From positions 1 through 12,585 of the forward strand of contig JALOMD010000021.1 in assembly GCA_025455595.1 (NCBI GenBank): DNA of 12,585 nucleotides. The letters are read 5' to 3'. A program made the translations under genes and the position numbers. The notes under the pieces were generated by a model. It saw only the letters and a list, made by a program, of their open reading frames with translations. It had not been told where the DNA came from and did not search any database. Positions within the stretch are counted from its first letter, which is position 1, and each line of letters opens with the position of its first letter. Shown in pieces: positions 1 through 6,093 of the stretch. The DNA comes from Cytophagales bacterium (lineage in GTDB: Bacteria; Bacteroidota; Bacteroidia; Cytophagales; 172606-1).

Positions 1-1350
1 GTCGGCGGGGTCGTTGTACTTGTAGTCCAAGGCCAGTTGCGTGTACTTGCGATTGGCCTCTTCGCTGATGGCGTGCAGTTCGCTGGAAAGCTTGTCGGAA
101 CCGATCAGATACACGTAATTCGGATTGCCCGCGTGGGCTTCGTCCATGCGACCAATCATGTCAATGTTGAGGTTGCACACGGTGTTTGCCAGCGGTAGGG
201 CCGGGTGGTCTGTATAATATTCGGAGCCGAGCAGGCCTTTTTCTTCGCCCGATACGGTCATGAACAGCACGCTGCGGCGGGGGCCGTAGCCGTTGCGCCG
301 GGCCTCCGAAAAGGCCTGCGCCAGTTCCAGCACAGCCGCCGTTCCAGATCCGTCGTCGTCGGCCCCGTTGTGGATTTCACCGTTGATTACGCCCACGTGG
401 TCGTAGTGGGCCGTTATCACCACGATTTCGTCCTTCTTGTCGGTTCCTTCCACCAGCCCCAGCACATTTTCCGAAGAGACAACCTGCTCCTTGTTTTCGA
501 ACTGCATGGTCACGGTTGCGTTGGCAAACGGCTTGGGACGACGTTTGCGGCCGGCTTTACGTTTCCAGCGGGCCAATGCCGCATCGGAAACGCCGAACAT
601 TTCGGTCGCCATCTCCTTGGAGACAAACACCACGCCGTTTTGCTGCGCCTGCGTTTCCTTGTATTTGAGCACCAGGCGCGGCGTGGACAGAAAGCCCCGG
701 TAGTTGGCCACAAACGTACCCACGGCCATGTCGTCGGGTTGCACCACGAACACGTAGGCGGCCCCTTTCTGGTAAGCCAAGGCCACTTTTTTGCGCCAGT
801 CGGCGGCCCAGTCGGAAGGTTTGTCGGAGCCGGTGAGCAGGTTGCGGCCCTTTTTGTCGCGGGGTTCGCCGCTGAGAATCAGCACGGCCTTGTTGCGGAC
901 ATCAGCCGCCCGGTAGTCCGAATACGCGTCCGTCTCGATGCCGTAGCCGCCGAACACGACTTCAGTTTCGGTCGGTTTCGGCACGCTCAATGAACCGAGC
1001 AGGTAGAAGTCTTTCAAGAAAACGCGCCGTTGCGTGCCGGTCTCAATGAACACCTCGCCCCAACTTTTGCGGACAAGCTCGAAAGGTTGGTAAAAACTGT
1101 CTTCGCCGCCGTCTTTTATCACAGTTTTCAAGTGATTGTTGAAAAACTGCTCGGCAATGTAATCGGCGGCCATTTTCTGGCCCGGCTCGCCGGTTTCGCG
1201 GCCTTGGAGACTGTCGGAAGCCAGAATGCGCAGGTGCCGCGACAAATCGGCGGCGGTGATGGTGGCCGCGTATTCGACGGACGGCGGGTATTGGGCAAAG
1301 CTGCAAAGGCTTGAGAGAAACAGGCAAACGACGAGGCGGAAAGCTTTCAT
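1..1350 (-). CDS. M28-family zinc aminopeptidase with PA-type insert, secreted; C-terminus beyond the window
   Basis: Reading the minus strand from the ATG at 1350 gives 450 open codons running off the window start. The N-terminus (MKAFRLVVCLFLSSLCSFAQ) is a typical signal peptide with probable cleavage after SFA, so the enzyme acts in the periplasm or outside the cell. The M28 metal-site motifs are in order: H315 in AHYDHVG, the Asp cluster D331-D333 in NGADDDGSG, E369-E370 in GEEKGLLGS, and D397 in NIDMIGR. The final His ligand would lie past the window edge. Residues about 130-260, starting near FGGYGIE, look like the protease-associated insert common in these exopeptidases. Family members remove N-terminal residues from peptides; the substrate cannot be told here. 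No Shine-Dalgarno precedes the start, which is usual in Bacteroidota. The gene is divergent from gcvP and separated from it by a repeat-rich spacer. Confidence 0.93.
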   Translation of the reverse strand, partial: MKAFRLVVCLFLSSLCSFAQYPPSVEYAATITAADLSRHLRILASDSLQGRETGEPGQKMAADYIAEQFFNNHLKTVIKDGGEDSFYQPFELVRKSWGEVFIETGTQRRVFLKDFYLLGSLSVPKPTETEVVFGGYGIETDAYSDYRAADVRNKAVLILSGEPRDKKGRNLLTGSDKPSDWAADWRKKVALAYQKGAAYVFVVQPDDMAVGTFVANYRGFLSTPRLVLKYKETQAQQNGVVFVSKEMATEMFGVSDAALARWKRKAGRKRRPKPFANATVTMQFENKEQVVSSENVLGLVEGTDKKDEIVVITAHYDHVGVINGEIHNGADDDGSGTAAVLELAQAFSEARRNGYGPRRSVLFMTVSGEEKGLLGSEYYTDHPALPLANTVCNLNIDMIGRMDEAHAGNPNYVYLIGSDKLSSELHAISEEANRKYTQLALDYKYNDPAD

Positions 1351-1360
1351 GGACAAGTGA

Positions 1361-1388
1361 TTAGTCGTAAGTGGTAAGTCGTAAGTGG
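1361..1388. repeat. Two tandem copies of a 14-nt unit
   Basis: TTAGTCGTAAGTGG is followed directly by TAAGTCGTAAGTGG, differing at one base. It lies 11 nt upstream of the M28 peptidase start, within what should be its 5' leader. There are too few copies and no spacers, so it is not a CRISPR array. Confidence 0.75.
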
Positions 1389-1439
1389 GGATTAGCGGCA
1401 AACGTTTGGTAATCAAGTACTTGGGATATTTTCTTGTGC

Positions 1440-1470
1440 AGCGTTTTGGGCAAAAATTGCTTAAAACGCT
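1440..1470. repeat. Type A palindromic repeat, copy 1
   Basis: This is an imperfect inverted repeat: AGCGTTTTGGGCAA, a short A-rich centre, then TTGCTTAAAACGCT. The outer seven bases pair perfectly as AGCGTTT/AAACGCT. It is one of eight related elements in the window with consensus half CGTTTTGGGCAA and mirror half TTGCTCAAAACG. Confidence 0.85.
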
Positions 1471-1504
1471 TCGTGTAAAATTTTCCGCCCGGCGTAGGGA
1501 AATA

Positions 1505-1563
1505 GTCGTGGCATGACCCGGCACAACCATTTACGGGAGGCGATGCCTCAGTCATGCCACGAC
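1505..1563. repeat. 13-bp perfect inverted repeat enclosing a small hairpin
   Basis: GTCGTGGCATGAC at 1505-1517 is the exact reverse complement of GTCATGCCACGAC at 1551-1563. The 33-nt interior holds a second hairpin, GAGGC/GCCTC around GAT at 1537-1549. There is no coding potential and no recognisable transposase. The sequence differs from type A and B elements, so it is a separate repeat kind. It sits 7 nt before the next type A copy. Confidence 0.75.
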
Positions 1564-1570
1564 AACGCGG

Positions 1571-1597
1571 CGTTTTGGGCAAAAATTGTCCAAAACG
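1571..1597. repeat. Type A palindromic repeat, copy 2
   Basis: CGTTTTGGGCAAAAA is followed by TTGTCCAAAACG. It shares 25 of 27 positions with the copy at 8637-8663 by eye. It lies in the divergent spacer between the M28 peptidase and gcvP. Confidence 0.85.
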
Positions 1598-1657
1598 TCA
1601 TCCGCAAAAGTTCCGTAGGGACGGCCTGTTTGTATGAATCCCGAACGGTAGTAAAAC

Positions 1658-1721
1658 AAAGCTCCGTAGGAGCGGCTCCGATTTGATTTCGTTGGCTGGG
1701 TCGCTCCTACGGAGCTTTTTT
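1658..1721. repeat. 17-bp perfect inverted repeat with T-tract (CCGTAGG repeat, terminator-like)
   Basis: AAAGCTCCGTAGGAGCG at 1658-1674 pairs exactly with CGCTCCTACGGAGCTTT at 1702-1718, with a 27-nt loop and six Ts at 1716-1721. Alone it resembles an intrinsic terminator, but it lies in a divergent promoter region where no plus-strand gene needs termination. Related arms flank it: a left-type arm at 1610-1626 (TTCCGTAGGGACGG) and a right-type arm at 1748-1767 (GTTCGCCCCTACGGGGCT). The region therefore looks like nested copies of a repeat family rather than a dedicated terminator. Confidence 0.7.
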
Positions 1722-1796
1722 CATGACTCTCCGGATTTTTCTACAAACGGTTCGCCCCTACGGGGCTGGAAATCTGTCGTGTTCTGCTTCTTGCAG

Positions 1797-1823
1797 CGTT
1801 TTGGGCAAAATTTGCTTAAAACG
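1797..1823. repeat. Type A palindromic repeat, copy 3 (part of an A+B composite)
   Basis: CGTTTTGGGCAAAA is followed by TTTGCTTAAAACG. Five nucleotides after it, the type B element at 1829 begins with its CTCACCCCC end, giving the same A-then-B order as two other places in the window. Confidence 0.85.
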
Positions 1824-1828
1824 AAATC

Positions 1829-1914
1829 TCACCCCCCAACCCCAAGGCCCAGTCCATGCCAAAGCGTGGAGTTTTTTCTCCCTCCCCTTGGGGAGGCCGG
1901 GGTGGGGCTGGCAA
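1829..1914. repeat. Type B GC-rich palindromic repeat, copy 1
   Basis: It begins CTCACCCCCCAACCCC and ends GGGGTGGGGCTGGC, which can pair as outer arms. The inner hairpin is CCTCCCC-TT-GGGGAGG at 1881-1896. It carries the same C-run/G-run design as the elements after gcvP and inside gcvP. It is intergenic, about 70 nt before the predicted gcvP promoter. Confidence 0.8.
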
Positions 1915-1982
1915 GTTCTTGTTTCGGCGCATGATTTCAAAGGCAAAAGCCAAAACAACAAACTTTCGGCATTCACAATACG

Positions 1983-2014
1983 TTAGGGAGTAAGTGTTTT
2001 CTAAAGTATCTTTG
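1983..2014 (+). promoter_or_regulatory. Predicted Bacteroidota-type promoter for gcvP
   Basis: TATCTTTG at 2007-2014 matches the Bacteroidota -7 consensus TAnnTTTG exactly. TTAG at 1983-1986 is a 3-of-4 match to the -33 TTTG with a 20-nt spacer, within the expected range. Transcription would start near 2020, giving a leader of about 70 nt. No glycine riboswitch or other structured leader was recognised in 2020-2090. Confidence 0.5.
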
Positions 2015-2090
2015 CGGCCATATTGCCGCTGCGTCCCGACCGCGTCTGGACTAAGATTCCTCGTACTTCTCAACCCCCCTTCTCTTTTCG

Positions 2091-5087
2091 ATGAAATTGA
2101 ATCTTCACCATTCGGAAGCATTCGCTTCACGCCACATCGGGCCTGACCAGTCGCAACAGACCGAAATGCTGAAATCTGTGGGCGTTGCTTCGCTGGAAGA
2201 ACTGATTTCCCAGACCATTCCGGCCGCTATCCGGCTGAAAAAGCCGTTGAACCTGCCCGCCCCGCAAACTGAACACGCGTTTTTGCACACGTTCAGGGCA
2301 TTGGCAAGCAAAAACACGGTTTACAAATCGCACATCGGGCTGGGCTACTACGACACTATTACGCCGCCGGTGATTTTGCGGAATATCCTCGAAAACCCGG
2401 CTTGGTACACCGCCTACACGCCCTACCAAGCGGAAATCGCCCAAGGCCGACTGGAGGCGTTGCTCAATTTCCAAACCACGGTGATAGACCTGACGGGCAT
2501 GGAAATCGCCAATGCATCGCTGCTGGACGAGGCCACTGCCGCCGCCGAAGCCCTGCACATGCTGTTCAGCATGAGGAAAGGCAGCCGCAAAGATGCCAAG
2601 ACCTTCGTGGTGTCGCATCACGCTTTTCCGCAGACCATCGCCCTACTCAACACCCGCGCCGAGCCGCTGGGCATCAACATTCGCGTGGTCAACCACCGGG
2701 AAGTTGACCTCACCGATTCGGACGTTTTCGGCGTTTTTCTGCAATATCCCGCCGCCGACGGCTCGGTGGAAGATTACACCAACTTTATCGCCGCTGCCCA
2801 CGAGCAGGACATTTTTGTGACCGTAGGTGCCGATTTGCTGTCCCTGACGCTGCTTACGCCACCCGGCGAAATGGGGGCCGACGTAGTGGTGGGTTCGGCG
2901 CAACGTTTCGGCGTGCCGATGGGCTACGGCGGGCCGCATGCCGCCTTCTTCGCCACCCGCGAGGAGTTCAAACGGCAGATTCCGGGCCGCATCATCGGTG
3001 TTTCGGTGGACGCACAAGGCAACCGCGCCCTGCGCATGGCCTTGCAAACCCGCGAGCAGCACATCCGTCGCGAAAAAGCCACCAGCAACATCTGCACGGC
3101 GCAAGTGCTGCTGGCCGTGATGGCGAGCAGCTACGCTGTGTATCACGGGCCGCAAGGCTTGCGGGCCATTGCCGAACGCACCCACGGACTGGCGCAACTG
3201 CTGGCCAAAGGCTTGGAAAAAATCGGCGTAAAAACCTCCGCTGAGCACTTTTTCGACACCATTACTTTTGATGTAAAAGGTTTGGAGCAGCAAAAGGCCG
3301 TGCGCAAGGCCGCCGAGGCTCGCAAACGCAACTTCCGCTACGGCAGTGGCGGTTTGGTTTCAGTGTCGCTGGACGAGACCAGTGCCATTGCCGATGTGCA
3401 AGACATCATTGCGTTGGTGGCCGAGGGCATCGGGGCGACGAACCACATTGACCTGGCTCCGCTGGCCGAGGAAATTACGCTGAAATATCCCGCAACGCTG
3501 GCCCGGCGGTCGGCTTACCTGACGCATCCTGTTTTCAACACGCACCACTCCGAGCACGAGATGCTGCGATACATGAAGTCGCTGGAAAGCAAGGACTTGT
3601 CGCTGGTGCATTCGATGATTTCGCTGGGCAGTTGCACCATGAAGCTCAACGCCACCACCGAAATGATTCCCGTGACGTGGCCTGAGTTTGGCGGCCTGCA
3701 TCCGTTTGCGCCGTTGAACCAGACCGAAGGCTACCAAGAACTGTTCAAGAACCTGAACGACTGGCTGTGCGAAATCACTGGGTTTGCGGCCATGTCGCTG
3801 CAGCCCAACTCCGGGGCGCAGGGCGAATACGCCGGCCTGATGGTGATTCGGGCGTACCACAAAAGCCGTGGCGACCACCACCGCGACGTGGCGTTGATTC
3901 CGGCCTCGGCCCACGGTACCAACCCCGCCAGTGCGGTCATGGCGGGCATGAAAGTGGTGATGGTGAAGACCGACGAGAAAGGCTACATTGACTTCAACGA
4001 CCTGAAAGCCAAGGCCGAGCAGTACAAAGACACGCTTTCGGCGTTGATGGTCACGTATCCGTCCACGCACGGGGTGTTTGAGGAGAATATCCGCGAAATC
4101 TGCGATTTGGTTCACCAATGCGGCGGCCAAGTCTATATGGACGGTGCCAACATGAACGCCCAAGTGGGCCTGACCAGTCCGGCCAACATCGGTGCCGACG
4201 TGTGCCACCTGAACCTGCACAAGACCTTCTGCATTCCGCACGGCGGCGGCGGCCCCGGCATGGGTCCCATCGGCGTAGCGGCGCATTTGGCCCCGTTTTT
4301 GCCAAGCCCCCACCCAGCCTCCCCCAAGGGGGAGGAGAAAAACTCCCCTCCCCAAGGGGAGGGGTCGGGGGTGGGGCTACTCCCTTCCCCCTTGGGGGAA
4401 GGGCTGGGGATGGGGGCCGGGCCACTCCGCATCTCCGCCGCGCCCTGGGGCAGTGCCTCCATTCTGCCGATTTCCTACGCGTATATTGCCATGATGGGCG
4501 GCGAAGGACTTACGAACGCCACCGAACTCGCCATTCTGAACGCCAATTACATCAAGGCACGGCTGGAAGGGCACTATCCGGTGCTGTACACAAATGAAAA
4601 CGGACGCTGCGCCCACGAGATGATTATTGACTGCCGGAGTTTCAAAGCGGCGGGCGTTGAGGTGGAAGACATCGCCAAGCGGCTGATGGACTATGGCTTT
4701 CACGCGCCTACGGTGTCGTTTCCGGTGGCGGGCACGCTGATGATTGAGCCGACCGAAAGCGAGCCGAAAGAGGAGTTGGATCGGTTCTGCGACGCGATGA
4801 TTGCGATTCGGGAGGAAATCCGCGAAATCGAGGAAGGCCGCGCCGACAAGCAGGACAACGTGCTGAAACACGCCCCGCACACGGCGCAAGTGGCCTTGGC
4901 CGATGCGTGGAACCGCCCGTACAGCCGCGAAAAAGCCGTGTATCCGCTGCCTTATGTACGCAACGCCAAGTTTTGGCCCACCGTGAGCCGCATTGACAGT
5001 GCCTACGGCGACCGCAACCTCGTATGCGCCTGCGAGCCGATTGAAAGCTACGCCACCGAAGACGAGCGGATGGCAGCGTTGAAATAA
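2091..5087 (+). CDS. gcvP: Glycine dehydrogenase (decarboxylating), P protein of the glycine cleavage system, with repeat-derived insert
   Basis: The 998-residue P protein decarboxylates glycine using PLP and passes the aminomethyl group to the lipoyl-H protein; it is cytoplasmic. Both homologous halves are present. The N-terminal half has SRHIGPDQ, YTPYQAEIAQGR and GVPMGYGGPHAAFF. The C-terminal half has SLGSCTMKLNATTEM, QPNSGAQGEYAG, SAHGTNPASA and the PLP-lysine motif NLHKTFCIPHGGGGPGMGP, with K711 as the Schiff-base lysine. The ATG at 2091 fits family N-termini. Most bacterial homologues are about 950-970 residues; the excess here is largely residues 739-781, a low-complexity stretch encoded by type B palindromes (separate entry) between LAPFLP and SAAPWGSASILPIS. 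The frame stays open and family sequence resumes intact on the far side. gcvT and gcvH are not adjacent. Identity is certain; activity with the insert is unknown. Confidence 0.97.
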   Translation: MKLNLHHSEAFASRHIGPDQSQQTEMLKSVGVASLEELISQTIPAAIRLKKPLNLPAPQTEHAFLHTFRALASKNTVYKSHIGLGYYDTITPPVILRNILENPAWYTAYTPYQAEIAQGRLEALLNFQTTVIDLTGMEIANASLLDEATAAAEALHMLFSMRKGSRKDAKTFVVSHHAFPQTIALLNTRAEPLGINIRVVNHREVDLTDSDVFGVFLQYPAADGSVEDYTNFIAAAHEQDIFVTVGADLLSLTLLTPPGEMGADVVVGSAQRFGVPMGYGGPHAAFFATREEFKRQIPGRIIGVSVDAQGNRALRMALQTREQHIRREKATSNICTAQVLLAVMASSYAVYHGPQGLRAIAERTHGLAQLLAKGLEKIGVKTSAEHFFDTITFDVKGLEQQKAVRKAAEARKRNFRYGSGGLVSVSLDETSAIADVQDIIALVAEGIGATNHIDLAPLAEEITLKYPATLARRSAYLTHPVFNTHHSEHEMLRYMKSLESKDLSLVHSMISLGSCTMKLNATTEMIPVTWPEFGGLHPFAPLNQTEGYQELFKNLNDWLCEITGFAAMSLQPNSGAQGEYAGLMVIRAYHKSRGDHHRDVALIPASAHGTNPASAVMAGMKVVMVKTDEKGYIDFNDLKAKAEQYKDTLSALMVTYPSTHGVFEENIREICDLVHQCGGQVYMDGANMNAQVGLTSPANIGADVCHLNLHKTFCIPHGGGGPGMGPIGVAAHLAPFLPSPHPASPKGEEKNSPPQGEGSGVGLLPSPLGEGLGMGAGPLRISAAPWGSASILPISYAYIAMMGGEGLTNATELAILNANYIKARLEGHYPVLYTNENGRCAHEMIIDCRSFKAAGVEVEDIAKRLMDYGFHAPTVSFPVAGTLMIEPTESEPKEELDRFCDAMIAIREEIREIEEGRADKQDNVLKHAPHTAQVALADAWNRPYSREKAVYPLPYVRNAKFWPTVSRIDSAYGDRNLVCACEPIESYATEDERMAALK
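4305..4421 (+). repeat. Three tandem type B palindromes inside gcvP, in frame
   Basis: Three GC-rich hairpins follow one another: CCTCCCCCAAGGGGGAGG at 4317-4334, CCCCTCCCCAAGGGGAGGGG at about 4347-4366, and CCCTTCCCCCTTGGGGGAAG plus GG at about 4382-4403. They are joined by linkers such as GTCGGGGGTGGGGCT, like the ends of the intergenic type B copies. Translated, they give repeated P-x-GE/GEG peptides (SPKGEE, PPQGEG, PSPLGEG). E. coli and human P proteins have about 17-19 residues between LAPF-P and SAAP; here there are 43. The usual loop sequence appears to be replaced, not just interrupted. Confidence 0.9.
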
Positions 5088-5106
5088 GGCTTCTGGGTTT
5101 TCAGGT

Positions 5107-5131
5107 GTTTTGGGCAATTTTTGCTCAAAAC
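5107..5131. repeat. Type A palindromic repeat, copy 4 (A+B composite after gcvP)
   Basis: GTTTTGGGCAA, then TTTTTGCTCAAAAC, 19 nt after the gcvP stop codon. It is followed after 9 nt by the CTCACCCCC end of the type B copy at 5141. It has no T-tract after the hairpin, so it is a poor intrinsic terminator. Confidence 0.85.
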
Positions 5132-5140
5132 GCGTGAAAC

Positions 5141-5175
5141 CTCACCCCCGGCCCCTCTCCCACGGGAGAGGGGTG
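5141..5175. repeat. Type B palindromic repeat, copy 3 (left arm of an inverted pair)
   Basis: CTCACCCCCGG leads into the palindrome CCCCTCTCCC-AC-GGGAGAGGGG at 5152-5173. The whole element is the near-exact reverse complement of 5244-5278, with two mismatches (GG versus AT), and a 68-nt non-coding spacer lies between. As RNA downstream of gcvP, the pair could fold into one 35-bp stem. Confidence 0.88.
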
Positions 5176-5243
5176 TGTTTCGGGGTTAACCGAGCCTCTC
5201 ATCCAAACGTGTTCGGGACAAAAGACTCGTATGGTTGAAAAGT

Positions 5244-5278
5244 CACCCCTCTCCCGTGGGAGAGGGGATGGGGGTGAG
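5244..5278. repeat. Type B palindromic repeat, copy 4 (right arm, inverted)
   Basis: CACCCCTCTCCC-GT-GGGAGAGGGG (palindrome core 5246-5267) continues to GGGGGTGAG at its right end. It is the inverted partner of 5141-5175. It is followed by the inverted type A copy at 5288, so the composite A+B order is preserved when read on the minus strand. Confidence 0.88.
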
Positions 5279-5287
5279 GGCTTTCGC

Positions 5288-5314
5288 CGTTTTAGCCAAA
5301 AAACGCCCAAAACG
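5288..5314. repeat. Type A palindromic repeat, copy 5 (inverted)
   Basis: CGTTTTAGCCAAAAAA is followed by CGCCCAAAACG. Read on the minus strand it begins CGTTTTGGGCG, matching the conserved left half, and is followed by the CTCACCCCC end of the type B element at 5244-5278. It lies 52 nt before the Uma2 gene. Confidence 0.8.
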
Positions 5315-5365
5315 CAACTGTGCATCGCCAAAAACAAATCGAACTTTTTCAATGCCTGATGTTTC

Positions 5366-5953
5366 ATGTTTGCCGCCCGCACCACTACTGTTTCACCGAC
5401 ACAATACCTGCGCGAAGAACGCCAGCGTATCCGTGAGAAAGACGGCAAGTACGAATACTTGGACGGACAACTCGTATTCATGCCCGGAGCCAGTACAAGT
5501 CACAACGTTATCAGTAGCAACATAAACGCACTCCTTTGGTTCGAGCTGCGAGACCGCGACTACATCATTTGCCAGTCTGACCAGCGGGTTCATAACGCCA
5601 AGGCCAAAAGCTATCTGTACCCGGACGTGGTGGTGATTCCCAAGCCGCCGCAGTATGCAGACGATTTGTTCGATACGGTGACCAATCCCGAAGTGATGTT
5701 CGAAGTGTTGTCCGAAGGCACCGAAGCCTACGACCGGGGCGACAAGTTCTTGGTTTACCGGCAAATGGATTCTTTCCGAGAATACGTGTTGATTGCGCAA
5801 GACAAACCGCTTATAGAGGTTTTTTATAAAGAAAGCGGCGACACGTGGCGGATAGACACCTACCGCTCGGCGGATGACGAGGTTTGGTTCCGGTCGCTGG
5901 GCATCCGCTTGCGATTGCGTGACATTTACGCAAAGACAGACTTGAAACTGTAG
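5366..5953 (+). CDS. Uma2 family (DUF820) putative restriction-endonuclease-fold protein
   Basis: This 195-residue protein matches the usual Uma2 size and plan: an N-terminal helix, the strand-turn KYEYLDGQLVFMPGAS, then PD-(D/E)xK-like core motifs. D87 is in LYPDVVVIP, E113 in MFEVLSEGT, and a likely catalytic K127 in GDKFLVYRQ, followed by a C-terminal strand ending in an IRLRL segment. The fold is that of a DNA nuclease, but the biological role of Uma2 proteins is largely unknown and no nuclease activity can be assumed. The start at 5366 is the first ATG in frame; two nearby ATGs at 5352 and 5359 are in other frames. It stands alone, with repeat clusters on both sides (5107-5314 and 5959-6065), and shares no operon overlap with its neighbours. 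Confidence 0.88.
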   Translation: MFAARTTTVSPTQYLREERQRIREKDGKYEYLDGQLVFMPGASTSHNVISSNINALLWFELRDRDYIICQSDQRVHNAKAKSYLYPDVVVIPKPPQYADDLFDTVTNPEVMFEVLSEGTEAYDRGDKFLVYRQMDSFREYVLIAQDKPLIEVFYKESGDTWRIDTYRSADDEVWFRSLGIRLRLRDIYAKTDLKL

Positions 5954-5958
5954 AACCC

Positions 5959-6065
5959 GGCGTTTTAACGGCCTCACCCCCGGCCCCTCCCCGACACATC
6001 GGGGCAGGCTTCCTACAGAGAGGGGAGCCAAAACTCCTCCCTTTGAGGGGAGGCCGGGTGGGGCT
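5959..6065. repeat. Type B repeat, copy 5, with a shortened type A remnant
   Basis: It starts with CGTTTTAACGGC at 5961-5972, which looks like a type A element whose middle was lost, then CTCACCCCCGGCCCC. Hairpins include CCCCGA/TCGGGG at 5989-6004 and CCTCCC/GGGGAGG around 6036-6053. The end, GGCCGGGTGGGGCTT, resembles the right end of the copy at 1829-1914. It fills most of the 140-nt gap between the Uma2 and glycosyltransferase genes and reaches to within 30 nt of the latter's start. Confidence 0.75.
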
Positions 6066-6093
6066 TCCCATTACCAACGACTTATTTTTTTGC

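Noticed and set aside
205..993. Plus-strand open frame of 262 codons
   Set aside because: It is antisense to the M28 peptidase, whose catalytic motifs are clear on the minus strand; the plus-strand translation shows no recognisable domain.
1361..1388. Possible CRISPR or CRISPR-like array
   Set aside because: Only two adjacent 14-nt units with no spacers; the 15-nt units at 7946-7975 are likewise tandem without spacers. No cas genes are present.
1399..1408. Palindrome CAAACGTTTG as the -7 box of the M28 peptidase promoter
   Set aside because: On the minus strand AACGTTTG is one base off TAnnTTTG, but no -33 element is found at proper spacing, so it is too weak to call.
2020..2090. Glycine riboswitch upstream of gcvP
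   Set aside because: The leader is only about 70 nt and shows none of the conserved glycine aptamer segments I could recognise.
3360..4355. Long minus-strand open frame of 331 codons opposite gcvP
   Set aside because: It lies fully antisense to a certain gene, has low-complexity His/Arg/Val-rich sequence typical of a GC-rich shadow frame, and shows no family motif.
4305..4421. gcvP as a frameshifted or broken gene
   Set aside because: The frame is continuous through the insert and the catalytic lysine region before it and SAAPWG block after it are both intact, so it is not called a pseudogene from sequence alone.
6043..6093. N-terminal extension of the glycosyltransferase from the ATG at 6043
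   Set aside because: The 17 extra codons lie mostly in the type B repeat and do not resemble a glycosyltransferase; the ATG at 6094 directly precedes the membrane helix.
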